The notes beneath the pieces were generated by a model, which searched no databases, was not told where the DNA came from, and saw only the letters and a program-made list of their open reading frames with translations. Position numbers and translations under genes: made by a program. From Flavobacteriales bacterium (GTDB lineage: Bacteria > Bacteroidota > Bacteroidia > Flavobacteriales > Schleiferiaceae), in the NCBI GenBank assembly GCA_012269745.1, contig JAAXJR010000030.1, forward strand, positions 85,961 to 149,960: a stretch of DNA of 64,000 nucleotides, read 5' to 3'. This document shows positions 52,640 to 62,412 of this stretch, piece after piece (the first letter of the stretch is position 1; each line of letters opens with the position of its first letter).

Positions 52640-54572
52640 TGTTTGCGTATTTCGCGTTGCGCTCGATAAAGTCTCTACGCGGCGGTACATCATCACCCAT
52701 GAGCATCGAGAAGATGCGATCGGCTTCTGCACTGTCGTCAATAGTCACCTGCTTCAAGATGCGCTCATCAGGATTCATTGTAGTTTCCCACAACTGCTCT
52801 GCGTTCATCTCACCAAGACCCTTGTAACGCTGTACACCTACACCTTGTCCGGTTTCACCACCAAACTCTAATTGTAGTGCATCACGCTGGTCGTCGTTCC
52901 AAGCATAAGAGCTTTTCTGGCCCTTCTTCACTAAGTACAACGGTGGGTTTGCAATGTATACGTAGCCTAATTCCACCAACTCGCGCATATAGCGGAAGAA
53001 GAAGGTCAAAATCAATGTCGAAATGTGGCTACCATCCACATCGGCATCCGTCATGATGACAATCTTGTGGTAACGTAGCTTAGCCAAATTCAAAGCTCTA
53101 TCATCTTCTTCTGTACCTACACTCACACCAAGTGCGGTGTACATGTTCTTGATTTCTTCATTCTCAAAGACTTTGTGAGAAATGGCTTTCTCTACGTTCA
53201 AGATTTTACCACGAAGTGGAAGGATGGCCTGGAAATTACGGTCACGACCTTGCTTGGCCGTACCCCCTGCAGAATCACCCTCTACAAGGAAGATTTCACA
53301 AACTTCTGGATCCGTCTCTGAACAATCGCTCAACTTCCCTGGAAGTCCCATAGAAGACATGGTTCCTTTACGCTGAACCATCTCGCGTGCTTTTTTAGCC
53401 GCCACACGAGCTTTCGCTGCCAAAAGAACCTTCTGAACGATCATTTTTGCTTCGTTCGGGTGTTCCTCCAAGAAATTGGTCAACATCTCCCCAACGAGCT
53501 TATCTACAGCACCACTAACCTCTTTGTTACCAAGCTTGGTCTTAGTCTGTCCCTCAAACTGAGGCTCCATTACCTTCACAGAAATCACAGCAGTCAAACC
53601 TTCGCGGAAATCGTCACCGCTCACTTCTACTTTCTCTTTCGCAAGTAGACCGCTTTCGTCTGCATATTTCTTCAACGTACGCGTCAAAGCTCTGCGGAAA
53701 CCAGCAAGGTGTGTCCCTCCTTCGTGCGTATTAATGTTGTTTACATAGGAGTGAATGTTCTCGTTGTAGGAAGTGTTGTAGTGCATCGCAACCTCCACAG
53801 GAATACCGTCGCGCTCACCTTCCATACACATCACGTGCGGCATGATTACCTCACGGTTTGCATCGATGTATTTCACAAAACCTGCAAGACCGTCCTCTGA
53901 GTGGAAACGCTCGCCGATGAACTCCCCTTTTTCGTCCTTCTCGCGAAGATCCGTCAAAGTAATCGAGATACCCTTGTTCAAGAATGCTAGCTCGCGCATA
54001 CGCTTAGCTAGGATCTCGTATTGGTAAATTAGGTCCTCGAAGATTTCGCCGTCTGGCTTGAAGGTCACAATGGTTCCACGGTAATCTGTATCGCCAACCT
54101 TGCGGGTAGGGTATTTAGCTACACCACGTGAGAACTCTACTTCGTGCTTCTCACCGTTGCGGTGCACCTCTGCATGCAGCATGGTTGAGAGTGCATTCAC
54201 ACAGCTCACACCTACCCCGTGCAAACCACCGGAAACCTTGTAGGAATCTTTATCAAATTTACCCCCTGCGTGGAGTACCGTCATTACTACCTCTAGGGTA
54301 GAACGACCGTCCTTTGGGTGCATATCTGTAGGGATACCACGACCATCATCCTTAACCGTGATACTATTGTCTTCGTTGATTGTAACGTAGATATCAGATG
54401 CATAGCCTGCTAGGGCTTCATCAATAGAGTTATCTACTACCTCGTATACTAAGTGGTGAAGACCTTTTACGCCAACATCACCAATGTACATGGCAGGACG
54501 TTTTCTTACGGCTTCTAGTCCTTCAAGGATTTGAATGGACCCTCCATCATAGTTGTTTTGCTCTTCGCTCAT
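52629..54572 (-). CDS. gyrB: DNA gyrase subunit B
   Basis: A 647-residue gyrase B that supplies ATP hydrolysis for negative supercoiling. The GHKL ATPase has EVVDNSIDEALAGY (near 44-57), DDGRGIPTD (near 75) and GLHGVGVSCVNAL; the TOPRIM domain has VEGDSAGGTAKQGRDR and DADVDGSHI. The length matches the short form without the E. coli insertion. A -7 box lies 35 bases upstream. The lipoprotein gene begins inside its 3' end. Confidence 0.97.
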   Translation of the reverse strand: MSEEQNNYDGGSIQILEGLEAVRKRPAMYIGDVGVKGLHHLVYEVVDNSIDEALAGYASDIYVTINEDNSITVKDDGRGIPTDMHPKDGRSTLEVVMTVLHAGGKFDKDSYKVSGGLHGVGVSCVNALSTMLHAEVHRNGEKHEVEFSRGVAKYPTRKVGDTDYRGTIVTFKPDGEIFEDLIYQYEILAKRMRELAFLNKGISITLTDLREKDEKGEFIGERFHSEDGLAGFVKYIDANREVIMPHVMCMEGERDGIPVEVAMHYNTSYNENIHSYVNNINTHEGGTHLAGFRRALTRTLKKYADESGLLAKEKVEVSGDDFREGLTAVISVKVMEPQFEGQTKTKLGNKEVSGAVDKLVGEMLTNFLEEHPNEAKMIVQKVLLAAKARVAAKKAREMVQRKGTMSSMGLPGKLSDCSETDPEVCEIFLVEGDSAGGTAKQGRDRNFQAILPLRGKILNVEKAISHKVFENEEIKNMYTALGVSVGTEEDDRALNLAKLRYHKIVIMTDADVDGSHISTLILTFFFRYMRELVELGYVYIANPPLYLVKKGQKSSYAWNDDQRDALQLEFGGETGQGVGVQRYKGLGEMNAEQLWETTMNPDERILKQVTIDDSAEADRIFSMLMGDDVPPRRDFIERNAKYANIDA

Positions 54573-54606
54573 AACGGTTGAGTTTTGTGCTTTTTTGCTA
54601 TCCTAA

Positions 54607-54614
54607 CAAAGATA
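54607..54614 (-). promoter_or_regulatory. -7 promoter element of gyrB
   Basis: On the - strand TATCTTTG matches TAnnTTTG, about 34 bases before the gyrB ATG. No TTG at the expected distance. Confidence 0.45.
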
Positions 54615-54685
54615 ACTTTCTAGGGTCCAATTCTACCCTTTTATCCCCCAGAAGCGGGGTGCACTTACCAACATTGTTATTAACA

Positions 54686-54707
54686 TTCTCGCGGGTTACA
54701 GCGAGAA
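54686..54707 (-). other. Hairpin downstream of the barrel gene
   Basis: TTCTCGC and GCGAGAA can pair around an eight-base loop, 17 bases beyond the stop of the barrel gene on the - strand. The tail is only TGTTAATAAC, so termination here is uncertain. The remaining 54573-54724 gap holds only this and the gyrB promoter. Confidence 0.3.
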
Positions 54708-54724
54708 AAGAGTACCTGATGGAA

Positions 54725-56428
54725 TTAAAATTGGTAGTTGATCACAAACATGCCGCGAGTGCCTCTAACACCATATCCCTGCCACATCATATACCTCTGA
54801 TTCAGCAAGTTATAACCGCGTAAACTCACACTTAAATTCTCATTGATTTTGTAATCGACACGCGCACTTAAATCCATGTAATCCTCCAACGGATACAGCG
54901 AATAATCTAAGCTGTTGTAACGACCACCCAAATAGCGAAGATTAGCCCCAACAGATAGCTCATTGATGCTGTAATCTACCATAGCCCCTAAAACACGTCC
55001 TTCTTGTCCTAGGAAGGCGTCTCCGGAGTAGTTGTTGAGCTCAGCATAGGTAGATGCTACAAAGTGCTTTAAAGGCAGGTTTAATTCTCCTCGTATTCCC
55101 GTCTTGACGACATTCTCGGCATACACTGCTTCTAAGGCGGCCCATTGCTGGCCGTTTACTTCTGTTAACATCAAGAGTGAATCGCGCTGGAACATCAATG
55201 CATCGTTCATTGTTGTTAGCGATCCTTCAACACGATATTGGAGCTTTCCTGCCAATGCACCTTGCATTCCCACATATCCTTTGTTAGATCCTGAAAGACG
55301 GTATTCTTGGTCCATAGAAAGGAAAGGCACCTCAGCAATCATACTCTCCAAGGTATTTTGCTTTGCTGTACCGTCCCAACCCCCGTAGACTGCTAGGGTG
55401 CGTTTTAGTAATTCTGCCTGCAAGTTTACTTTCGGAAATACATAGTATTCGAATCTATCGATACCCAAACCGCTGGTTTGTGTACCAGTAAAATTCAATC
55501 CAAACTCATAGCTCAAAATTCCCTTTTGACCGCTAGTGTAGGGTGCTATGGTGAAATTGTGATAGGCTGAAGCTGAAGAATCGGCCCATGAATTTACACT
55601 GGCAAACTGATAGCCTACATCGAGGCTGATATCTTGCTCGTCGGCATAAATTTCAAAGCGGTGCTGGGTCTTCGCCAAATGTTCCGCCGTAGCCAAACCA
55701 GCCGCTGTGTATTTGTAAGAAAGCCCCCCGCTGCGGTAGGCAAACTTCACTTTAGAGGTTGGGTTTGTGGTGCGCAACCATTGCTGCGATAAACCATACT
55801 GTTGCTGCCAAAGGCCAGGAGTGCTATCAGGCACCACTGTGATAGGTGTCAATGCCCCATAATAGCTAGTATAATCTGCTTTAAGCAGTACTTGAGTTTT
55901 AAAATTATAGCTCTTTGTAGCGCGTTGGAAATCTGCCAAGATCTCATTCTCATATTGCGGTTGGCGAACGAAATTAACGTCTTTAACACCGCTCAGTGCA
56001 CCTTGGTGCAAGGCCCGAACACCCCAAACATTCTTTTTACTGCGTGGCGAGCTCAGAATAAAGCTTGCATAGGAGCTTGCGTAATTACCACCACCCACGC
56101 TAATACTTTGAGTAGGCAGCTTCGGCAATTTCACTCGACCAAGGCGAATAGCAGGGATTGCATCAGGGGCAAAATCTAAAGACATCGCTTTAGGATTTAT
56201 GCGCACACTCACCGGCAATTTCGCCGAAGTAGTATCTGAAAACGACGGTTGCTCAGAGATTTTTTGTGCACTGCGTACCTGCGCTTGATATTCTTCAACA
56301 ACGCGAATTTCCACGCTTTTCACCTCATCGCCAGTTCCCGTTTCTTCTTGAGCAAACAGTGAAGCATTTGCACCCAAAAGAAGTGCAACTGTGGCGACTA
56401 TTCTAAATTGGAATTTCATATTCATCAT
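54725..56428 (-). CDS. TonB-receptor-like outer-membrane barrel, partner of the TPR protein
   Basis: A 567-residue outer-membrane protein with a signal peptide (MKFQFR..., ending NASLFAQ). The front is a short linker (VKSVEIRVVEEYQAQVRSAQ) and then alternating strands rich in Tyr, Ser and Gly; the chain ends GTRGMFVINYQF, a barrel-type aromatic end. It has no plug domain of the usual size, unlike TonB receptors that import nutrients. A gene of this kind beside a long TPR gene is a recurring pair in Bacteroidota. Three in-frame Met lie within four codons of the start. The TPR gene precedes it by three bases. Confidence 0.7.
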   Translation of the reverse strand: MMNMKFQFRIVATVALLLGANASLFAQEETGTGDEVKSVEIRVVEEYQAQVRSAQKISEQPSFSDTTSAKLPVSVRINPKAMSLDFAPDAIPAIRLGRVKLPKLPTQSISVGGGNYASSYASFILSSPRSKKNVWGVRALHQGALSGVKDVNFVRQPQYENEILADFQRATKSYNFKTQVLLKADYTSYYGALTPITVVPDSTPGLWQQQYGLSQQWLRTTNPTSKVKFAYRSGGLSYKYTAAGLATAEHLAKTQHRFEIYADEQDISLDVGYQFASVNSWADSSASAYHNFTIAPYTSGQKGILSYEFGLNFTGTQTSGLGIDRFEYYVFPKVNLQAELLKRTLAVYGGWDGTAKQNTLESMIAEVPFLSMDQEYRLSGSNKGYVGMQGALAGKLQYRVEGSLTTMNDALMFQRDSLLMLTEVNGQQWAALEAVYAENVVKTGIRGELNLPLKHFVASTYAELNNYSGDAFLGQEGRVLGAMVDYSINELSVGANLRYLGGRYNSLDYSLYPLEDYMDLSARVDYKINENLSVSLRGYNLLNQRYMMWQGYGVRGTRGMFVINYQF

Positions 56429-56431
56429 TCC

Positions 56432-59400
56432 TTATTCTTCTAATTCTTCAATCGATTCCAATTCGAAATCGTCCATAATCAAACTGTCTACACCAATGGT
56501 ATTGCTAGCTTCACGCTCGCGTTGCAAAGCCAATTCCGCTTTGTATGCGCTCGCTTGGGCCGCATATTCGCCAAAATCTGCATTGTCGATCACGAAGTCC
56601 AAGGTGTAGTTCGCTTGGAAGTCATCGCGCAAGCCTGCGTAGTTCTTTGCCATCAAAATGAGCGAGTTCCAACGCCATTTCGGATAGGTTGGCAGGTTCT
56701 CAATCATCCAAAACAATAGATCGTTCGAGGCCTCGTATTTGCCCATGATATGATCAAACTCTGCCAAGTGGTATGTCGCTTCAGCTTGCGCCTCTCCTTT
56801 GATCTCCGCTTTGACCTGAGTGTAGTAGAGCTTTGCGTTGGCACTATCCTTCAGATCATACGCACTGCGAGCTGCATTTAAGAGCGCTTCGGTCTTCCAA
56901 TCGGTCGGTAATGCCTCATCTTGCAATAAACTCTCCGCGTATTGCATCACCACAGGCGTGTTATTTAATGACTTGGCACAGCGCATTAGTCCTAGACGTG
57001 CTCTTCGACCTTCGTCAGCATTGCCCACCAGTCCAAGCACCTGCTCGTAGTAATAGAAGGCTTGCTCAAAATCTTGTTTAGCGTAGTACAACGAGGCTAA
57101 ACGCTCTACAGTCTGCTTACGGAAACTCAGCTCCCCAGAGGCAGCAACAAATTCATACGCTCCCATTGCAATGGAATCTTGTCCTTGATTAAAGGCACAT
57201 TCAGCGAGGTAGTAGTTTGCAGGCACCCTAAAGATTCCGTCAGGGAATTTATTCAGGTAGTCCGTCATTCCCTTCAGTGTACCTTCACAATCTCCAAAGC
57301 TGTAACGGTCGTAAGCGCCATTGTATAGGGTGGAATCCAGCTGACCTTGACCGATATCGGTGCCGGTTAAAGTTTGAATCCAATCTACATATCCGGTAAG
57401 CTGGTCCAATTCCGCAAACTGAATCTTCGCCAATCCAAGTGCCTCACGGCTTTCTGCAGTATTCGGAAAATCTTCAACAACACTCTTGAACTGATCCAAG
57501 GCCATGTTGCCTTTCCCCTGTGTACGGTAGATCAAGCCCAAAGCTATGTGGGCATTTTTGATGAATCGAGACTTCGGGTAATCCTGAATGAAGGCCGTAA
57601 AAATTGATTCAGCTTGGTTTTCCTTACCCATCTTCATGTAAGTCTCACCCAGCTCAAAGTAAGCATCGGTAGCATATACAGAATTTGGATATTTCTTCAC
57701 CAATTTCTCTAAGCTCCCCGCCTTGCGCTGATCATCGTCCACTAAACCAAAACAAAGACTCTGTTGGAACATTGCGTAATCGGCATCCGGTACAGCACGC
57801 CCCAAATAGGTCTCGTAGTAGCTGATCGCATTGTTGTACTGACTGGTCATGAAGTAGGAATCTGCCAAGCGTAATTCTGCATCGTTCGCCAGTTTGGTGC
57901 CTGGACGCTGCTTATTCAAATACAACCTGAACGTCGTAGCGGCAGCTTCATAATTGCCCTTGGCAAAGTTTGCATAGGCCTTGTTGTACAAGCTTCGCTT
58001 GTATTGACTCAAAGTAGCCGAACCAGGTGTCGCCTCAAATTTAGACAGCTCTCTCAGGGCTCCTTCGTAATCCTTTGCGCGGTAGGCAACCTCAGCCAAC
58101 CAGTAATGCGCCAAGGCAGTGTACACGTTGCTCAACGGGTAGTCTAATGAACGCTCAAACATGCGCTTCGCAGCCGGGTATTGAATGGCATTGAAATGCT
58201 GCACACCACGGAAATAGGCTACTTTCTGGTAGGCCCCTTGCATCGTAGGCTGTTCCAGACCTGCAGCAGAAATTGCCTTCATGGCGCTCTCGTAATCTTT
58301 AGAATTCAAATACAAATTTGCCAAATATTCATTCGCTTCTGCTCGATACTTACTGTTTGGGTACTTCTTCAAGAAGTCCTTGAAAATATCTAGCGGCTGC
58401 TCAAAAGGTGTAGCGCTATCATAAGCCAATTTCGCGTAGTTGAAATACGCATCCTCTCGCAAGCGCTTATCGCTACCACTCTGGCTCGCTTTGAAAAATG
58501 CGCCCTGCGCTTCAGTCTTTTTACCAGTCTTCAAATAACAATCGGCCAAATGATAGTAGGCGCTCTGGCCCAAATCATCTCCGCGATTGTGGATCTTGTT
58601 GAACGCCTTGATAGCCTCCTCGTACCTGCGCGTCTTGTACAAAACGAAGCCCAACTTGTAGTTGTCTTGAATACTCAGCTTACCGCCCAGCTCTTTATGC
58701 TTCTCCAAATAAAGTGCGGCCTCTTTCCAATTCGATTTTCGGTAATAGCCCTCACCAATGAGCTTTGCTACCTCAGCGGCACGCGAAGGGACCGCTTGTG
58801 CAAGAAGCGATTCTCCCACGGCCAATAGCTGGTCTATATCCCCCGTCTTGTAGTAAATCTGGCTAAGGTAATACGGCACCACCCCACCGAATTTTTCATC
58901 ACCCACCAAAAGCTTAAACTGACTGAGTGCAGTGCTATACTGCTCTGCTTCGTAGGCAATGTGTCCGTAGTAGTACTGGTGATAATTTTGGTATTCGCCT
59001 TTGTAGCTCGTTCCTTGAAAAAAGAGATTACGGGCTTTTTCCACATCCTTGGCCATAAGATAACTGTAAGCCAATTTGAAGTAATACTCACTTTTGAACC
59101 CGTTAGGAACATCTGCCGCATCAATAGCACCGAGCCATTGAATGACCTTCTTGTAACGACGGTTGTTGAAGTAATAATTAGCTGCTGTTACGTGCGCCTC
59201 TTGCCACCTTGGGCTAAGCGGATACGTCTGCGAGAAATAGGTCAAGAAGTACTCGCTATTCTCATTCATCAGATACAACGCACAGAGCGCTCGGTAAAAG
59301 CTGCTTTCCTCTTTTAAGAAGCTCTGAGTAGGCAAATCTGAAGAGAGAAGCTCGTCAAAACCAACTCTCGCTGCTGCATAGAGTCCATCGTCAAAAAGTC

Positions 59401-59518
59401 CAACACTCGAATTGAAGGTAGCCTCAAATCCGCGCTCTGCAGTCGTTTGTTGTGCAGTTGCAGAAAGGCCAAACACTAGCAGAAGAGCTAGAAAAAATCG
59501 GGTACGCATATCGTTCAC
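56432..59518 (-). CDS. Long periplasmic TPR protein (28+ repeats)
   Basis: A 1028-residue secreted protein (signal ATAQQ-type, residues 1-22) built almost wholly from tetratricopeptide repeats. Repeats are visible in units of about 34 residues, for example AYFELGETYMKMGKENQAESI, KYPNSVYATDAYF and DFPNTAESREALG. TPR arrays bind other proteins; this one probably scaffolds an envelope complex with the barrel protein encoded three bases downstream. The C-terminus ends in acidic residues EELEE. No enzymatic motif is seen. Confidence 0.88.
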   Translation of the reverse strand: MNDMRTRFFLALLLVFGLSATAQQTTAERGFEATFNSSVGLFDDGLYAAARVGFDELLSSDLPTQSFLKEESSFYRALCALYLMNENSEYFLTYFSQTYPLSPRWQEAHVTAANYYFNNRRYKKVIQWLGAIDAADVPNGFKSEYYFKLAYSYLMAKDVEKARNLFFQGTSYKGEYQNYHQYYYGHIAYEAEQYSTALSQFKLLVGDEKFGGVVPYYLSQIYYKTGDIDQLLAVGESLLAQAVPSRAAEVAKLIGEGYYRKSNWKEAALYLEKHKELGGKLSIQDNYKLGFVLYKTRRYEEAIKAFNKIHNRGDDLGQSAYYHLADCYLKTGKKTEAQGAFFKASQSGSDKRLREDAYFNYAKLAYDSATPFEQPLDIFKDFLKKYPNSKYRAEANEYLANLYLNSKDYESAMKAISAAGLEQPTMQGAYQKVAYFRGVQHFNAIQYPAAKRMFERSLDYPLSNVYTALAHYWLAEVAYRAKDYEGALRELSKFEATPGSATLSQYKRSLYNKAYANFAKGNYEAAATTFRLYLNKQRPGTKLANDAELRLADSYFMTSQYNNAISYYETYLGRAVPDADYAMFQQSLCFGLVDDDQRKAGSLEKLVKKYPNSVYATDAYFELGETYMKMGKENQAESIFTAFIQDYPKSRFIKNAHIALGLIYRTQGKGNMALDQFKSVVEDFPNTAESREALGLAKIQFAELDQLTGYVDWIQTLTGTDIGQGQLDSTLYNGAYDRYSFGDCEGTLKGMTDYLNKFPDGIFRVPANYYLAECAFNQGQDSIAMGAYEFVAASGELSFRKQTVERLASLYYAKQDFEQAFYYYEQVLGLVGNADEGRRARLGLMRCAKSLNNTPVVMQYAESLLQDEALPTDWKTEALLNAARSAYDLKDSANAKLYYTQVKAEIKGEAQAEATYHLAEFDHIMGKYEASNDLLFWMIENLPTYPKWRWNSLILMAKNYAGLRDDFQANYTLDFVIDNADFGEYAAQASAYKAELALQREREASNTIGVDSLIMDDFELESIEELEE

Positions 59519-59633
59519 GTTTATGCTTAAAAATAACCTTTGCTCATGGCCTACTTTAGGGCCAATCCTGTGAATTCGGCTGAGTTATTCACATCTAAAA
59601 AAACGTCTAACCTCATTCGTTTGGTATTTCTTC

Positions 59634-59641
59634 TAACTTTG
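59634..59641 (+). promoter_or_regulatory. -7 promoter element of ftsE
   Basis: TAACTTTG matches TAnnTTTG, 26 bases before the ftsE ATG. Confidence 0.5.
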
Positions 59642-59667
59642 ATTCCGCTTATAATTACCTGCAGCAC

Positions 59668-60345
59668 ATGGCAACTATCGAATTACAAAACGCAAACGTT
59701 TTTCAAGGCAAACACCTGGTACTTACCGACGTTAGCTTTAAAATCAACACGGGCGAATTCGTGTATTTGATCGGCCAAACAGGCTCAGGAAAAAGCTCTT
59801 TACTCAAAACACTTTACGGCGATCTTCCGCTTGAGCAAGGCACAGGGACTGTGGCTGGTCATGCATTAAATGGTCTAAAGAGCAAAGACATTCCGGCCCT
59901 ACGTAGAGATATCGGCATTGTATTTCAGGACTTTCAACTATTGAGCGACCGTAGCGTTGAGGCCAATCTAGACTTCGTATTGCGCGCTACAGGATGGAAA
60001 AACAAAGAAGATCGAAGCAAGCGAATTGTAGAGGTTTTGTCATTGGTTGGAATGCAGAACAAGAAGCATAAGAGCACTTTTGAAATCTCTGGAGGTGAAC
60101 AACAGCGTGTGGCAATTGCTCGAGCCCTCCTAAATTCCCCAAAAGTCATCCTAGCAGATGAACCTACTGGGAACCTAGATCCACGTACCTCTGAGGAAAT
60201 CATGTCCTTATTGCTTTCCTTGGCGGATCAAAACACTGCTATTCTAATGGCTACTCATGATTATCAGATGATACACAAGTACGCGAACCGCACCTTAAAA
60301 GTTAGTGGCGGCAAAGTAGAAGATTCAGTAGTCTCAAACCTTTAA
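59668..60345 (+). CDS. ftsE: Cell-division ABC ATPase FtsE
   Basis: A 225-residue ABC ATPase of the division complex that, with FtsX, controls peptidoglycan hydrolases at the septum. Walker A is GQTGSGKSS (36-44), the Q-loop VFQDFQLL, signature [15 protein letters not shown] and Walker [11 protein letters not shown], all as in FtsE. FtsX is not adjacent; in Bacteroidota it is often elsewhere. The next gene, a GT2, begins two bases after the stop. Confidence 0.9.
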   Translation: MATIELQNANVFQGKHLVLTDVSFKINTGEFVYLIGQTGSGKSSLLKTLYGDLPLEQGTGTVAGHALNGLKSKDIPALRRDIGIVFQDFQLLSDRSVEANLDFVLRATGWKNKEDRSKRIVEVLSLVGMQNKKHKSTFEISGGEQQRVAIARALLNSPKVILADEPTGNLDPRTSEEIMSLLLSLADQNTAILMATHDYQMIHKYANRTLKVSGGKVEDSVVSNL

Positions 60346-60347
60346 GA

Positions 60348-61265
60348 TTGAACATTAACGAGCACAAGATTAGCATCTGCATCGCTTCATATGGAGACGA
60401 TGTAGGTCCATTATTGCTCGAATTAAGGCACTGTGTAGATTTTGGCTTACCCGATCTTTGGAGCTCGGAAGTTTTAATTTCTGACCAATTCTACAAACGC
60501 CACAAAAACGCAGATTCCTGGGAGCAGACCTTTGGCTGCCGATATATACATTCCCCTAAAACCAAGGGGCGATCAGTGAATAGAAATGGACTCTCCTCCA
60601 TCGCCGATGGTGATTTTCTGCTGTTCTTAGATGCCGATGCCATACCGAAAACTAGTGGTTTTTTAAACCGCTACTGCAACTACGCCATGCAGAGTTCTGT
60701 CATCGTTGGCGGTACGGCCTACCGTCCAGGCTACAAGAGCGATGAATTGCGCGTGAAAGTCGGGAAAATAAAAGAAGAAATCACTCCGCAGGTTCGTGAT
60801 AAGAACCCTTATGGCAGCTTTTCCGCATTTAACTTTCTGATCAGACGTGATGTTTTCTGCGAGATCTATTTCTCTGAAAAAATGCTGGAGTATGGGCATG
60901 AGGACACCCTCTTCGGCCTAGAGCTGAAATACCGCAATATTGACATCTTGCACATCGACAACCCTGCTTACCACATGGGGATCGATAGCGGAGAAGACTT
61001 CATGGAGAAAACCGCCACTGCTGTGGACAGTCTCGCCAAACTTATACAAGCTGGAAAAATAGACGAAGACATCACCCTATTCCGCGTCTATAGAGTTCTT
61101 CAAAAATCCGGCTTCCACATGATTCTTCGATTGCTTCATGCTGTAGTTGGCAACGGCATTAAAAAAGGACTCGCCGCGGGAAATTTACCCCTGTTCTTTT
61201 ACGACCTCTACAAGCTCTTGAGGTTGAGCAGTCACTCTATAAAAATTGGCCGTAGAATGCCTTAA
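60348..61265 (+). CDS. GT2-type glycosyltransferase beside ftsE
   Basis: A 305-residue GT-A enzyme. It has ISICIASYGDD, a long loop, and LLFLDADAIPKT with the metal-binding DAD; RRDVF and EYGHEDTLFGLELK form the acceptor-side part. It starts with a TTG two bases after the ftsE stop, so the pair is probably cotranslated, an order often kept in Flavobacteriia. Sugar and acceptor are unknown. The 3' end overlaps the convergent GT4 gene by 29 bases. Confidence 0.82.
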   Translation: MNINEHKISICIASYGDDVGPLLLELRHCVDFGLPDLWSSEVLISDQFYKRHKNADSWEQTFGCRYIHSPKTKGRSVNRNGLSSIADGDFLLFLDADAIPKTSGFLNRYCNYAMQSSVIVGGTAYRPGYKSDELRVKVGKIKEEITPQVRDKNPYGSFSAFNFLIRRDVFCEIYFSEKMLEYGHEDTLFGLELKYRNIDILHIDNPAYHMGIDSGEDFMEKTATAVDSLAKLIQAGKIDEDITLFRVYRVLQKSGFHMILRLLHAVVGNGIKKGLAAGNLPLFFYDLYKLLRLSSHSIKIGRRMP

Positions 61266-62337
61266 GAGGCAATAGCTCGTTCTCCCAATTTAGCTCTTTC
61301 TGCGCCTTCTTCAATGCAGCTTCATAACTAGCGGCACCCACCTTTTCTATGGCACTCTTCAAAGCTTCAATGTTCTCAGGATGGACAGTCTCACCAACGC
61401 CGTACTCATCTACAATTCGCTTGACCTCAACTACAGTAGAAGTAACCACAGGCGTATCACAATGGATGTAATCAAACAACTTATTGGGAAGAGAGAATCT
61501 GTAGTTGATATTCGTGCTTTTGTCCAAACTAAGCCCTACATCGGCCGCACTGGTATATTGCAATAATTCTTCATAGGGCACGCGACCTACAAACTTCACC
61601 TTTGCCTCTAAGTGGTGTTCCTTGACATAGCTCTGTAAAGCGGGAATGGCATCACCGCTTCCCACTAGAAGTAGCATCCAGTCGTCCATTTGCGAAATAG
61701 CTTCCACCGCCTCCTCAAGGCCACGATCTACATTCATTCCCGAGCCTTGGTTAATGGCTATTTTTACGTCTTCAGGCAAACCCAATTCTGCTCTAGACTT
61801 CTTGGTGAAATTGGGCTTTGGACTGATGTTTCTAAACACCCTTGGTCGCTTATTGTAATCCCCCTCGTACAATCCAGCAATGCTCTCATTCACTGTCCAA
61901 ATATGTTCTAATCGAGGAAATACAAACCGCTCAACGCCTTGCCACACACGCTTGACCCAGCGTCCTTGTATTTCAGGTACGCCGCTGAAGTACTCATGGC
62001 TATCATACACCAGAGGAATTCCAAAAAACCTACTGATCAAAAAGTTAGGAAGCAACGTATCTAAATCGTTTGATAACAACACCGCCTTTCGATCGCATTC
62101 AAACAAGAGCTTGAAGAACAATCGGACCTGAAACTCGGCATAAAAGAGCCCGCCTTTGGTAAACCACAGCTTCATGCGGTTGGTCCCATAAACCCTTTCT
62201 AAGGGTTTTGAACCGGCCAATTCACGACCAATCCACATTACCTCAAAACCCATCTCTTCGAGCATCACCGCCACCTTGTTCACGCGGTTGTCCGTAGAAA
62301 TATCGTTGGTTGTAGAAATGAAAATCTTGCGCTTCAT
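61237..62337 (-). CDS. GT4-type glycosyltransferase
   Basis: A 366-residue GT-B enzyme. The N-terminal half has NDISTDNRVNKVA and YDSHEYFSGVPE, and the C-terminal half has INQGSGMNVDRGLEEAVEAI, LLLVGSGDA, KFVGRVPYEELLQ and the donor-binding end LPNKLFDYIHCDTPVV. These are retaining enzymes building polysaccharide or lipid-linked sugars. The linked region suggests an envelope glycan, but no specific product is inferable. It is divergent from queA with 75 bases between them. Confidence 0.88.
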   Translation of the reverse strand: MKRKIFISTTNDISTDNRVNKVAVMLEEMGFEVMWIGRELAGSKPLERVYGTNRMKLWFTKGGLFYAEFQVRLFFKLLFECDRKAVLLSNDLDTLLPNFLISRFFGIPLVYDSHEYFSGVPEIQGRWVKRVWQGVERFVFPRLEHIWTVNESIAGLYEGDYNKRPRVFRNISPKPNFTKKSRAELGLPEDVKIAINQGSGMNVDRGLEEAVEAISQMDDWMLLLVGSGDAIPALQSYVKEHHLEAKVKFVGRVPYEELLQYTSAADVGLSLDKSTNINYRFSLPNKLFDYIHCDTPVVTSTVVEVKRIVDEYGVGETVHPENIEALKSAIEKVGAASYEAALKKAQKELNWENELLPLKAFYGQFL

Positions 62338-62384
62338 GGCCTCAAAGTTATGCTCTCAGGAGTTGCCGCTAAGGTAGCGAACCT

Positions 62385-62392
62385 TATTTTTG
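62385..62392 (+). promoter_or_regulatory. -7 promoter element of queA
   Basis: TATTTTTG matches TAnnTTTG, and a TTG lies at 62363-62365 exactly 19 bases upstream, giving the full Bacteroidota promoter layout. It also favours the queA start at 62413 over the upstream alternative. Confidence 0.65.
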
Positions 62393-62412
62393 CGCTCAAG
62401 CAAAGCATCCGA

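Noticed and set aside
52629-54724. A replication origin near gyrB
   Set aside because: No cluster of DnaA boxes or dnaA/dnaN genes can be seen; only promoter and a weak hairpin occupy the gap.
54725-56428. A nutrient TonB-dependent receptor
   Set aside because: There is no plug domain of the normal size and no SusD-like partner; it sits with a TPR gene instead.
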